Origin: UBA1367 sp040268355
GTDB lineage: Bacteria; Actinomycetota; Coriobacteriia; Coriobacteriales; Atopobiaceae
Direction of reading: 5' to 3'
Length of the DNA: 42,850 nucleotides
NCBI GenBank assembly: GCA_040268355.1
Contig: JAWRIT010000016.1
Span: 1-42,850, forward strand
The notes beneath the pieces were generated by a model, which saw nothing but the letters and a program-made list of their open reading frames with translations, had not been told where the DNA came from and made no database searches. Made by a program: the position numbers and the translations under genes. Below are positions 1 to 7,520 of this stretch, piece by piece. How positions within the stretch are numbered: position 1 is the stretch's first letter; each line of letters opens with the position of its first letter.

Positions 1-9
1 CACAGCCAC

Positions 10-30
10 GCGGGTGCGGGCCCGCTCTTT
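10..30 (+). terminator. possible weak terminator at left edge
   Basis: A 5-bp GC-only stem (GCGGG at 10-14, CCCGC at 21-25) with a six-base loop is followed by TCTTT. It could end a gene lying to the left of the window. The stem is short and the T-tract poor. The remaining bases up to 270 show no gene I can support: a 46-codon frame at 106-246 has an Arg-rich, non-family sequence, and TATACT at 67-72 has no matching -35 box. Confidence 0.25.
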
Positions 31-270
31 GGTCGCGCGTCTCCCACGTCGCCGTGCGCCCTCACGTATACTTGGGGGCGAACCCACTGTGAGACCTTGG
101 GAGACATGAGTGCGCGTACGAGGCGCGCACGGGGCCACCCCTGTGCGTGTGCTGGCGTGCGGACGAAGTCCCCCGCTGCGCGGCGCCAAGCCCCTCGTGC
201 GGATCATCGCCGAGGAGTGCGCCCTGGTCTTGCTGACGGACGATGACCGCATGCGCACGAGAGGGGGGCC

Positions 271-1338
271 ATGGACACGACCATCCGCGAATCACAGCTT
301 TCAGAGCGGCTGACGAGCGCCATCAGGAGGACGGCACCGGGCACGGCGTTGCGCCACGCGCTCGACATGATCATTGCCGGCCGCCTGGGTGCGCTCATCT
401 GCATCGGGGACACCGAGCAGGTGCTGGCCGCGGGGGATGACGGCTTCAAGCTCGACATCTCCTTCACGGCGAACCGCCTGTTCGAGCTCTCCAAGATGGA
501 CGGTGCGATCGTCGTCGATCGCGACCTCACGCGGATCCTGCGGGCGAACTACCACCTCAACCCGGACCCGTCGCTGCCCACCTCCGAGACGGGCATGCGA
601 CACCGCACCGCCGCTCGCATGAGCCTGCTCACGCGGGCCTTTGTCATCTCGGTCTCCGAGCGCAGACAGGTCATCACGCTCTACGTGGATGGGCGCGGCC
701 ATGAGATCCGCACGGTGCCAGAGCTCATGACCTCGGTGAACCAGCTGCTCGTCTCGATGCAGAACACCCGCCTGCAGCTTGACCGCAGCCTGTTGCGGCT
801 CACCACGCTCGAGCTGGACAACTACGTCACCTTCGAGGACGTGGCGGACTCGCTCTACCTCTTCGAGGTGCTCATGACCGAGGGGGAGGCGCTTGATCGG
901 GTGATCCTGCAGTTGGGACACGAGGGGCGTACGATCAAGATGCAGCGCGACGAGTTCGTCGGCGACATGGACGACAAGTACACGCTCATGATCCGCGACT
1001 ACGCCCGTGACTCGTCCCTGGAGAGCGCGCAGGCGATCCGCCGTGCGCTGCACGACACGAATAACATCCAGCTGCGCTCGGGGAGCCGCATCGCCGAACT
1101 GCTGGGGTACGAGGGGAAGACCGACGACTCCACCATCTCGCCGCTCGGCCTGCGCACGCTCTCCAACGTGAGCGTGGTCCGGCGCGGCATGGCCGACAAG
1201 ATCGTGGACGAGTACGGCTCGCTCTCCGAGCTCATGAACGACATTGAGCACAACCCCGATCGTCTGGACGACCTGGGCGTCGCCAACCCCTCCATCCTGG
1301 CCGACAGCCTCTATCGCATGTGGGGGAAGCGCGCATGA
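271..1338 (+). CDS. disA: DisA, DNA-integrity scanning diadenylate cyclase
   Basis: This protein makes the second messenger cyclic di-AMP from two ATP and, in the characterised family, is tuned by binding branched DNA. The 355 residues match the usual DisA length of about 350-360. The N-terminal DAC domain shows both catalytic signatures: Asp77-Gly78-Ala79 and the RHRTA motif at 110-114. A helical spine follows, then a C-terminal helix-hairpin-helix DNA-binding region (LLGYEG... to ...LGVANPSILADSLYRMWG). An in-frame TGA at 244-246 with no ATG/GTG/TTG before 271 fixes the start at ATG 271, preceded by a GAGAGGGGGG ribosome site. The stop overlaps ispD by four bases (ATGA), so the two are probably translationally coupled. 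Identity is firm. Confidence 0.96.
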   Translation: MDTTIRESQLSERLTSAIRRTAPGTALRHALDMIIAGRLGALICIGDTEQVLAAGDDGFKLDISFTANRLFELSKMDGAIVVDRDLTRILRANYHLNPDPSLPTSETGMRHRTAARMSLLTRAFVISVSERRQVITLYVDGRGHEIRTVPELMTSVNQLLVSMQNTRLQLDRSLLRLTTLELDNYVTFEDVADSLYLFEVLMTEGEALDRVILQLGHEGRTIKMQRDEFVGDMDDKYTLMIRDYARDSSLESAQAIRRALHDTNNIQLRSGSRIAELLGYEGKTDDSTISPLGLRTLSNVSVVRRGMADKIVDEYGSLSELMNDIEHNPDRLDDLGVANPSILADSLYRMWGKRA

Positions 1339-2108
1339 GATCCGGGATGACCTGCACCCTTCCTCAGCGGCAGCGGGTGGGAGTGGCTCCGCAGGGTCCG
1401 GACACCTGTGCCGTCATCGTGGCGGGCGGGCTGGGGGAGCGCTTCGGCGACGCACGGGGCAAGCAGTTCGTCAAGCTCTGCGGCCTGCCTCTTATGGCCT
1501 GGTCCATCTTGGCCCTCGACCGCGCCCCGTCCGTCGGGCACATCGTGGTGGTGTGTCCGCACGGCAAGTTGGATCAGGTTCGTGTCGAGGTCCTGGCGGA
1601 GCTTTCCCTGCGCTGCGAGGTGACCCTCGCACTTGCCGGGGCGACGCGCCAGGACTCGGTCTTCTCCGGGCTGATGGTCGTCCCGCCCGAGTTCGACCTG
1701 GTCGCCATCCATGACGCGGCGCGTCCGCTCGTGGAGGCGGACGCCATCGAGCGCTGCGTCGCCGCCGTGCGTGCCGATGAGCAATTGGCCGGCGCGATCC
1801 TTGCCGCACGCTCGGTCGACACCCTGAAGATCGTCGACGCGGAAGGGGCCATCCTGGCGACGCCCGATCGCGCTGGCTATTGGTGCGCCCAGACGCCGCA
1901 GATCTTCCGTATGCGGCAGATCGTGGCGGCGCACAAGGCCGCCGTGTGGGACGACTTCGTGGGCACCGACGACGCCTCGCTCGTCGAGCATCAGGGTGGG
2001 CGCGTGCGCGTCGTCGCAGCGTCACGTGACAACATCAAGATCACCGTGCCCGAGGACCTGGTCATCGCCGAGGCGATCTTGGGATCCCGGCTCGAGCGCG
2101 GGGAGTAG
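1335..2108 (+). CDS. ispD: IspD, 2-C-methyl-D-erythritol 4-phosphate cytidylyltransferase
   Basis: IspD transfers CMP from CTP to MEP in the non-mevalonate isoprenoid pathway. The nucleotide-binding signature is seen near residue 30 as AGGLGERFG...GKQF, followed by the conserved HDAARPL segment and the C-terminal IKITVPEDL motif. From ATG 1335 the protein is 257 residues, slightly longer than the usual ~230 because about 25 residues precede the first beta strand. I prefer ATG 1335 because it overlaps the disA stop as ATGA and has GGGGGAAG upstream. A GTG at 1320 would overlap disA by 19 bases, and ATG 1347 is also possible. ispF of the same pathway follows 76 bases downstream. Confidence 0.95.
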   Translation: MRSGMTCTLPQRQRVGVAPQGPDTCAVIVAGGLGERFGDARGKQFVKLCGLPLMAWSILALDRAPSVGHIVVVCPHGKLDQVRVEVLAELSLRCEVTLALAGATRQDSVFSGLMVVPPEFDLVAIHDAARPLVEADAIERCVAAVRADEQLAGAILAARSVDTLKIVDAEGAILATPDRAGYWCAQTPQIFRMRQIVAAHKAAVWDDFVGTDDASLVEHQGGRVRVVAASRDNIKITVPEDLVIAEAILGSRLERGE

Positions 2109-2184
2109 CGCGACACGGTACCGGACGATGGGCGCCACAGCGGGGGCGTGCCGCCACGAGCGACCAGAGGGGATAGACGTAGGG

Positions 2185-2658
2185 ATGCTGCACATAGGAC
2201 ACGGCTATGACGTGCACGCCTTTGCCGAGGGGCGACGGCTGGTGCTGGGTGGGGTCGAGATCGACCACCCTTGCGGGCTTGCCGGCCACTCCGACGCCGA
2301 CGTGGTGGCCCACGCGCTTGCCGACGCACTGTTGGGGGCCATGCGCGAGCAGGACATCGGAGCGCTCTTTCCAGACACCGATACCGCCTATGAGGGGGCC
2401 GACTCGCTCGTGCTGCTGGCACGGGTGGCCGAGCTCGCCCGCGAGCGGGGATACCGCATCTTCGACTGCGACTGCACGATCGCGGCGCAGGCGCCCAAGC
2501 TTGCCCCGCACCGACAGGCCATGCGCGAGAACCTGAGCCGTGCGATGGGCGTGCCGACCTCCGCCGTGGGCGTGAAGGCCACCACCACTGAGCGCCTGGG
2601 CTTCGTGGGACGCGAGGAGGGCATCGCCGCTTGGGCGGTGGCGCTGCTGGAGGACTGA
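2185..2658 (+). CDS. ispF: IspF, 2-C-methyl-D-erythritol 2,4-cyclodiphosphate synthase
   Basis: IspF closes CDP-ME 2-phosphate into the cyclic diphosphate MEcPP, releasing CMP, as a zinc-dependent homotrimer. The protein begins MLHIGHGYDVHAF, which is the family start. Zinc ligands are Asp9, His11 and His43; the GHSDADV loop is at 34-40 and the C-terminal KATTTERLGFVGREEGI segment is complete. Length is 157 residues, as expected. The reading frame is open further upstream, but that part has no family sequence, so ATG 2185 is chosen. It sits in a likely disA-ispD-ispF transcription unit, with both MEP enzymes made together. Confidence 0.96.
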   Translation: MLHIGHGYDVHAFAEGRRLVLGGVEIDHPCGLAGHSDADVVAHALADALLGAMREQDIGALFPDTDTAYEGADSLVLLARVAELARERGYRIFDCDCTIAAQAPKLAPHRQAMRENLSRAMGVPTSAVGVKATTTERLGFVGREEGIAAWAVALLED

Positions 2659-2775
2659 GTCTGCCAGCTCGCGCCCCCCGCGCAGGTCACATGCGAAGAT
2701 GCGACGGCGCGCCGCAGGGGCGAGGTGACTCTGCGCTATCATCGGAAGCTGCATGTCGCGTCACGAGGAGAACCC

Positions 2776-4248
2776 ATGCTCGTCTACAACAGTCAGAACC
2801 ACCGAAAGCAGGAGCTTGAGACCATCGAGCCGGACAAGGTGCGCATGTACGTGTGCGGCCCCACGGTCTACGACCAGATCCACATAGGCAACGCCCGCAC
2901 GTTCTTGTCCTTTGACGTCATTCGTCGCTACCTCATGTACAAGGGTTACGAGGTCACCTTCGCGCAGAACCTCACCGACGTCGACGACAAGATCATCAAT
3001 CGCGCCAACGAGGAGGGACGCAGCGCCGCAGAGGTCGCCGAGGAGTATTCGGCGGCCTTCATCGAGCAGATGCACCGCTTTGGCATCCTCGACCCCGACA
3101 TCCGCCCGCGCGCCACCCGCGAGATCGAGGCCATGCAGGAGATGATCGCCCTGCTCGTGGAGCGTGGGCACGCCTATGCGACGGACAGCGGTGACGTGTA
3201 CTTCTCGGTGCGCTCCGACCACAACTACGGAGTCCTGTCGGGGCGCGAGCTCGACCAGCTGCGCGCCGGCGAGCGCGTGGAGGTCAACGAGGAGAAGCGC
3301 GACCCCTTCGACTTCGCGCTCTGGAAGGCGGCCAAGCCCGGCGAGCCGAGCTGGCCGAGCGCCTGGGGCGAGGGGCGCCCCGGCTGGCACACCGAGTGCT
3401 GCGCGATGATCCACCGCTACCTGGGAACGCCCATCGACATCCACGGTGGCGGCCAAGACCTGGTCTTCCCGCACCACGAGAACGAGACCGCCCAAGCCAT
3501 GTGCGCGTGGGGCACCGCGCTCGCCAACACGTGGATGCACACGGGGATGCTGCGGGTCAACGGCGACAAGATGTCCAAGAGCCTGGGGAACTTCTTCACG
3601 TTGCAGGAGATCCTCGATCGCTACCCCGCCGACGCGGTGCGCCTGCTCATGCTGCAGACGCACTACCGCTCGTCGCTCGACTTCCAGACCGACCAGCTCG
3701 ATGGTGCGGTGGGAACGCTCGAGCGGCTGCGGACCTGCGTCAAGAACCTGCGTTGGGCGGCGGAGCATGCTGCCGCAGGCGACGGGGCACTGAGCGAGGC
3801 CGACCGCGCGCTCTCCGCGGCGGCGAGCGACGCGCAGGCGTCCTTCGTGCGCCAGATGGACGACGACTTCAATACCGCGGGGGGCCTCGCCGCCATCTTC
3901 GAGCTGGTCACGGTTGCCAACCGCTACCTGGACGAGGTCGGGGGGCGCACCGCGACCGCCGTCACGCTGCGAGCGGCGGACACCCTGGTCGAGCTGGCCG
4001 AGGTGCTGGGGCTCACGCTGGAGGCGAGCGCGAGCGAGCTTCCCGACGAGCTGGTGGAGCTCGCCCACGAGCATGCGGGCTACGAGGGCACCAGTCCGGA
4101 CGCGGCGGCGGAGGCGCTGCTCGCGGCCCGTCAGCAGGCCCGCGCGAACAAGGACTGGGGCACCGCCGACGCCATTCGTGACGCGCTCACCGCCTTGGGT
4201 CTGGTGCTGGAGGACACGGCGGCCGGCGCTCGTCTGCGCCGCGCCTAG
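2776..4248 (+). CDS. cysS: CysS, cysteinyl-tRNA synthetase
   Basis: This class I aminoacyl-tRNA synthetase charges tRNA-Cys. Visible motifs are the zinc/substrate cysteine in CGPTVYD (Cys27), the HIGH-type motif as HIGN (36-39), the GWHTECCAM zinc segment, and KMSKS at 265-269. The anticodon-binding helical region follows. From ATG 2776 it is 490 residues, near the family norm. The start has CGAGGAG just upstream; an in-frame GTG at 2725 would add 17 residues that do not resemble the family. ispF ends 117 bases before. Identity is firm. Confidence 0.97.
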   Translation: MLVYNSQNHRKQELETIEPDKVRMYVCGPTVYDQIHIGNARTFLSFDVIRRYLMYKGYEVTFAQNLTDVDDKIINRANEEGRSAAEVAEEYSAAFIEQMHRFGILDPDIRPRATREIEAMQEMIALLVERGHAYATDSGDVYFSVRSDHNYGVLSGRELDQLRAGERVEVNEEKRDPFDFALWKAAKPGEPSWPSAWGEGRPGWHTECCAMIHRYLGTPIDIHGGGQDLVFPHHENETAQAMCAWGTALANTWMHTGMLRVNGDKMSKSLGNFFTLQEILDRYPADAVRLLMLQTHYRSSLDFQTDQLDGAVGTLERLRTCVKNLRWAAEHAAAGDGALSEADRALSAAASDAQASFVRQMDDDFNTAGGLAAIFELVTVANRYLDEVGGRTATAVTLRAADTLVELAEVLGLTLEASASELPDELVELAHEHAGYEGTSPDAAAEALLAARQQARANKDWGTADAIRDALTALGLVLEDTAAGARLRRA

Positions 4249-4339
4249 GAGGCATCGCGACGGCGGGACGGCTCGTGGCGGCTTGGAGCAAGCTCGCCGG
4301 GAGCCGTCCCGTCGCCTTCATGCGAGAGAGGGAAGGCTC

Positions 4340-5299
4340 GTGGCAAAGAACCAGTCACAGCGGCCGGGACGCGACGTGCGGGGTGGCAAGGGCAAGGCAA
4401 CCCCGTCAAGGCAGGGCGGCGGCAGGAGGCCCGGCGGCAAGGGCGCCTCGGGCAAGGGTGCCTCGGGCAAGGGCACCCGTCCGCACCACAGCGCGCGGAC
4501 ACCGGCACGTGCGGGGCGCGGCGCTCATGCCGGGGGAGCCGGTCGTTCCGCGGACGCCAGCCAGGGCTCGTGGATCGAGGGCCGTCGTGCCGTGGCGGAG
4601 GCGCTGGAGCTGGGCATGCCGCTGCGCCGCGCGCTCGTAGCCGAGGGGGACGGCACCCTCGCAGGCCTGGTGCGACAGCTCGAGGAGGCGGGCGTCGCCA
4701 TCGAGCCCGTCTCGCGTGGCAGGCTCGACGCGATCTCCTCGCACGGCGCCCACCAGGGCATCGCGGTCCAGGCGGCACCCTTTCGCTATGCCGAGCTCGC
4801 CGACGTCTTTGCCCGTGCGGGCGAGGGCGACGCGCTCGTCGTCCTGCTTGACCACGTGACCGACCAAGGCAACCTCGGCGCCATCGTCCGCTCGGCCGAG
4901 GTCGTGGGAGCCGCAGGCGTCATCATCGCCAAGGCGCGCGCCGCGGGGGTGGGCGTCGGCGCCTACAAGGCCTCGGCGGGCGCCGTGCTGCACCTGCCCA
5001 TCGTCCAGGTGTCGAACCTTGCCACCACCATCGAGACGCTCAAGGAGCAGGGCTTTTGGGTGTGCGGCGCCACTGAGCACGCCGAGACGGACGTGTGGGA
5101 GGCGCCTCTGGGCGGCAGACTCTGCCTGGTGATGGGCTCGGAGGGCGAGGGCATCTCCCGCCTGGTGCGCGAGCGCTGCGACTTCGAGTGCCGGCTGCCG
5201 CAACGCGGGCGCCTCGAGAGCCTGAACGTGGCCCAGGCGGCGACGGTGATGTGCTACGAGTGGCTGCGCCGCACGATGTCCGCAGCCGGAGGGGCATGA
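4340..5299 (+). CDS. rlmB: RlmB/TrmH-family 23S rRNA 2'-O-ribose methyltransferase
   Basis: A SpoU-class (SPOUT) methyltransferase of 319 residues. The C-terminal half carries the three family motifs: NLGAIVRSAE, MGSEGEGISRLV and LPQRGRLESLNVAQA, which form the trefoil-knot AdoMet site. A substrate-binding domain precedes them (WIEGRRAVAEALELG...HQGIAVQA). By family it methylates a guanosine of 23S rRNA (Gm2251 in E. coli), though TrmH-type substrates vary. The first ~75 residues are unusual: a Gly/Lys/Arg/Ser-rich low-complexity tail with a tandem GKGAS repeat. The start is GTG 4340 with GAGAGGGAAGG upstream, as no in-frame ATG is available. It directly follows cysS and abuts the NYN gene, a common bacterial order. 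Confidence 0.9.
   Translation: MAKNQSQRPGRDVRGGKGKATPSRQGGGRRPGGKGASGKGASGKGTRPHHSARTPARAGRGAHAGGAGRSADASQGSWIEGRRAVAEALELGMPLRRALVAEGDGTLAGLVRQLEEAGVAIEPVSRGRLDAISSHGAHQGIAVQAAPFRYAELADVFARAGEGDALVVLLDHVTDQGNLGAIVRSAEVVGAAGVIIAKARAAGVGVGAYKASAGAVLHLPIVQVSNLATTIETLKEQGFWVCGATEHAETDVWEAPLGGRLCLVMGSEGEGISRLVRERCDFECRLPQRGRLESLNVAQAATVMCYEWLRRTMSAAGGA
4436..4477 (+). repeat. 15-bp tandem repeat inside rlmB
   Basis: Two near-identical 15-base units (4436-4450 and 4451-4465, differing at one base) and a partial third encode a GKGAS repeat in the basic N-terminal tail of the RlmB-like protein. The unit is a multiple of three, so a change in copy number would alter tail length without a frameshift. 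Confidence 0.7.
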
Positions 5300-5300
5300 G

Positions 5301-5897
5301 ATGGCACGGCCCCGGCTGCCCCTGTTGATCGTCGACGGCTACAACGTCATCTATGGCACGCCGCGCTATGCGACCCTCATCGACGAGCATGCGGGCGCGG
5401 GGGCGCTGGCGGACGTGGCGTCGCTCTCGCGCGACCCTTACGGGCACGACCCCTTCGAACGCTCGCGCGAGACGCTGGTCGCCGACGTGGCCGCCTACGC
5501 GCAGGGCACTTACGAGCCGGTCATCGTGTTCGATGCGGCGGAGAACCTCTCCGACGAGCGTCCCGACTTCTCGCGTGCGGGCGTGCGCGTGGTCTTCTCC
5601 CAGACGGGCGAGTCGGCGGACGCCGTCATCGAGCGCCTTGCGACTCGCGCGCGCCGCAGGCAGCGTGACGTACTGCTGGTGACCTCCGACAACACGATCC
5701 GCTTCACGGTGGGCGGGGTGCCCGTCACAGCAGTCTCAAGCCAGCTGCTCGCCCGCGACATCGAGACGGTGAACACCGACATCGCGACCGCGCGCGAGGA
5801 GCGCACCCACGGGCGCATGACCCTGGAGGACCGCCTTGACCCCGAGCAACGAGCGAAGCTCTGGAAGCTCCTTGGCAACGGGGGAGGACCCGGCTGA
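5301..5897 (+). CDS. YacP/Rae1-like NYN-domain endoribonuclease
   Basis: A 198-residue single-domain protein of the NYN (PIN-like) family. It shows LLIVDGYNVIYG at the N-terminus, VIVFDAAEN in the middle, then GESADAVIE and LLVTSDNTIR, which supply the acidic metal-binding residues of the fold. The Bacillus relative Rae1/YacP cuts mRNA in the ribosomal A site; that specificity is inferred here. The gene begins one base after the rlmB stop and shares its ribosome site region, matching the cysS-rlmB-yacP neighbourhood seen in Firmicutes. The C-terminal ~30 residues are charged. Confidence 0.85.
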   Translation: MARPRLPLLIVDGYNVIYGTPRYATLIDEHAGAGALADVASLSRDPYGHDPFERSRETLVADVAAYAQGTYEPVIVFDAAENLSDERPDFSRAGVRVVFSQTGESADAVIERLATRARRRQRDVLLVTSDNTIRFTVGGVPVTAVSSQLLARDIETVNTDIATAREERTHGRMTLEDRLDPEQRAKLWKLLGNGGGPG

Positions 5898-5941
5898 CGG
5901 TTCGCCAGCTCCCAAACGTGGTACCATGGCGCGAAGCACTC

Positions 5942-6016
5942 GCCAGCGTGGCTCAATGGTAGAGCACCGGCCTTGTAATCCGGTGGTTATGGGTTCGATT
6001 CCCATCGCTGGCTCCA
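5942..6016 (+). tRNA. tRNA-Thr (TGT)
   Basis: A complete cloverleaf of 75 bases with encoded CCA. The acceptor stem GCCAGCG pairs with CGCTGGC, the T loop is TTCGATT and the anticodon loop is CTTGTAA, giving anticodon TGT (reads ACA). The last pair of the anticodon stem (31-39) is C opposed to T, a mismatch; the other four pairs are G-C. Confidence 0.95.
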
Positions 6017-6028
6017 TCGACAGATGAC

Positions 6029-6062
6029 AGCGCCCCCATGCATGTCTATGCATGGGGGCGCT
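6029..6062 (+). terminator. 15-bp perfect hairpin between convergent genes
   Basis: AGCGCCCCCATGCAT at 6029-6043 is exactly complementary to 6048-6062 with a GTCT loop. It lies between tRNA-Thr and the end of the opposing DUF975-type gene, so a bidirectional terminator is the likely role. No long T-tract follows on either strand (GCGCTT on the plus side). Confidence 0.6.
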
Positions 6063-6131
6063 GCGCTTAGGAGCGGATAGGGCGCCCGCGGGCCGCGCTG
6101 ACAGCCGCCCGCTGCTGCTCTCCCTGGCTCG

Positions 6132-6848
6132 TTACTTCCTGCTGAGCTCGAGGTAGAGGGCGGCGTTGGCGCTCTCCCGGTATGGGATGGCCCACAGGAT
6201 GTCGACAAGGCCCAGGGTCAGGGCACCAAGGATGTACCAGCCCAAGAAGGAGAGGTCCATCAGGAAGGCCTGCCCCTTGTTGCCGTCCATCATCTGGCGG
6301 GAACGGGTGATGACCTCGGTCGGGGAGAGGTCCGGCTCATCCTTGACGATGTAGGGCACCATGCGATACGAGTAGGCCTTCACGATGCCGGGGATGACGA
6401 AGAACAGCGACCAGAGGATGAGGAACACGTCGGTCAGAAGAAGCGTGACGAAGGTGCGGCCGTAGTCCTCAAATCCCTCCAGGACCGTGCCGACCCGGGT
6501 GGTGGGGTCGCCGATGTTGCGCTTGAAGAAGTGGTAGCCACCGACGGTAAGCGGGTTGAAGACGAAGATCTTGAGCAGGAGGCTGACGAGCATGATGATG
6601 AGCACGCCGCCAATGAGCGCGCTCATCAACGCGACCTGGGCCTGAGGCGACAGGCGCGAGTACCCGTCGGAAATGATGGCGGTCGTGGAGTCCATCTCCG
6701 AGGGCGATACCTCCGGTCTGTTTTGGGAGTTTGCCACGGCACTTCCTGCCGCGAGTATGGTCAGGAGGAACCCGACGATGACGCACGACCAGTAGTTGGC
6801 CCGAAACGCGGACCGACCCCGGGCCTTCATCTCAGCGATAGTCCACAT
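6132..6848 (-). CDS. DUF975-type integral membrane protein
   Basis: A 238-residue membrane protein of unknown function. It starts with the family-like MWTIAEMKARGRSAFRANYW, followed by a first hydrophobic segment (VIVGFLLTILAAGSA). A central pair (ALIGGVLIIMLVSLLLKIFV), a segment near LLLTDVFLILWSLFFVIPGI, and a final segment (FLGWYILGALTLGLVDILW) follow. The conserved PGIVKAYSY...MVPYI and the MMDGNKG stretch fit DUF975. In-frame starts at 6875 (ATG) and 6890 (GTG) would add 9 or 14 residues; I prefer 6848 because homologues begin with this motif, though its ribosome site (GGAAA) is weak. It is transcribed toward tRNA-Thr. No function is claimed. Confidence 0.8.
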   Translation of the reverse strand: MWTIAEMKARGRSAFRANYWSCVIVGFLLTILAAGSAVANSQNRPEVSPSEMDSTTAIISDGYSRLSPQAQVALMSALIGGVLIIMLVSLLLKIFVFNPLTVGGYHFFKRNIGDPTTRVGTVLEGFEDYGRTFVTLLLTDVFLILWSLFFVIPGIVKAYSYRMVPYIVKDEPDLSPTEVITRSRQMMDGNKGQAFLMDLSFLGWYILGALTLGLVDILWAIPYRESANAALYLELSRK

Positions 6849-6946
6849 GCGGTGGTTTCCGTTTCTCTTGGTCATGCCGGACGCACCCACGTGCCGACCG
6901 ACATGCCCGCGCCCCGAAAGGTGCGGGTGCGGTTACGAAGTGACCT

Positions 6947-6952
6947 ATTATA
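6947..6952 (-). promoter_or_regulatory. -10 box of the DUF975-type gene
   Basis: On the minus strand this reads TATAAT, about 100 bases before the DUF975-type start. The region 16-18 bases further upstream (TTACGC or CATTAC) is a poor -35 match, so only the -10 element is well supported. Confidence 0.5.
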
Positions 6953-7092
6953 GGGGACGACCCGTTGAGCGTAATGACAATGTTGTTAAAAGTGGCGTTC
7001 GTGACGGCGGTCATGCGGACGCGACATTGCGTGCTCTAGCAGGGTTTCATGTAGGTTTGATGGCATGGAGACGCCCGGATGGGTGGATTACG

Positions 7093-7121
7093 TTGACAAG
7101 ATTGGTGTGGGGGCGTATATT
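7093..7121 (+). promoter_or_regulatory. sigma-70-type promoter of tRNA-Tyr-Thr-Met-tuf
   Basis: TTGACA at 7093-7098, a 17-base spacer and TATATT at 7116-7121 give a near-consensus housekeeping promoter 55 bases before tRNA-Tyr. It probably drives the tRNA cluster and may read into tuf. The 285-base gap between the DUF975-type gene and tRNA-Tyr holds nothing else I can support. Confidence 0.85.
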
Positions 7122-7175
7122 CTCCTTCGCTTGCAAGGGGAACGACCTGAGCAGGCGGCTTGAAAACGGAAAAAT

Positions 7176-7259
7176 GGGGATGTGGCACAGCGGCAACTGC
7201 GGCGGACTGTAAATCCGCTCCCTCTGGGTTCCCTGGTTCGAGTCCAGGCATCCCCACCA
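7176..7259 (+). tRNA. tRNA-Tyr (GTA)
   Basis: An 84-base class II tRNA with a long variable arm. The acceptor stem GGGGATG pairs with CATCCCC, the discriminator is A and CCA is encoded. The anticodon loop CTGTAAA gives anticodon GTA, and the T loop is TTCGAGT. Confidence 0.95.
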
Positions 7260-7264
7260 TTTTC

Positions 7265-7340
7265 GCCCGTGTAGCTCAGTCGGTAGAGCACTTCGTTGGT
7301 AACGAAGAGGTCACCGGTTCAAGTCCGGTCGCGGGCTCCA
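7265..7340 (+). tRNA. tRNA-Thr (GGT)
   Basis: A 76-base cloverleaf with encoded CCA, five bases after tRNA-Tyr. The acceptor GCCCGTG pairs with CGCGGGC, with one G-U pair. The anticodon loop TTGGTAA gives anticodon GGT, between CTTCG and CGAAG stem strands. Confidence 0.95.
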
Positions 7341-7358
7341 CTTTCAAGCAGGCACCAC

Positions 7359-7435
7359 GCCGGTGTAGCTCAGTTGGTCAGAGCGCACGGTTCATACCCG
7401 TGTTGCCACTGGTTCGAATCCAGTCACCGGTACCA
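7359..7435 (+). tRNA. tRNA-Met (CAT), elongator type
   Basis: A 77-base cloverleaf with encoded CCA. The acceptor GCCGGTG pairs with CACCGGT, with a G-U first pair. The anticodon stem CACGG/CCGTG frames the loop TTCATAC with anticodon CAT. It lacks the three G-C anticodon-stem pairs and unpaired first base expected of initiator tRNA, so elongator Met is most likely; a CAT-anticodon tRNA-Ile2 cannot be fully excluded by eye. Confidence 0.88.
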
Positions 7436-7443
7436 GCGTTCTA

Positions 7444-7463
7444 ACGGCACCTCCGGGTGCCGT
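7444..7463 (+). other. RNA hairpin between tRNA-Met and tuf
   Basis: ACGGCACC and GGTGCCGT form a perfect 8-bp stem with a TCCG loop nine bases after tRNA-Met and 57 bases before tuf. There is no T-tract, so it looks like a processing or stabilising structure separating the tRNAs from the tuf message, not a terminator. Confidence 0.45.
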
Positions 7464-7520
7464 GAACATATTCGCAGGTAATTGGCCTTTGAGTAGGGTT
7501 GTTTCCAGAAGGAGGACGGC

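Noticed and set aside
106..246. 46-codon open frame before disA
   Set aside because: It has a plausible ATG but its product is Arg-rich, matches no family and shows no coding pattern; it ends before disA in the same frame.
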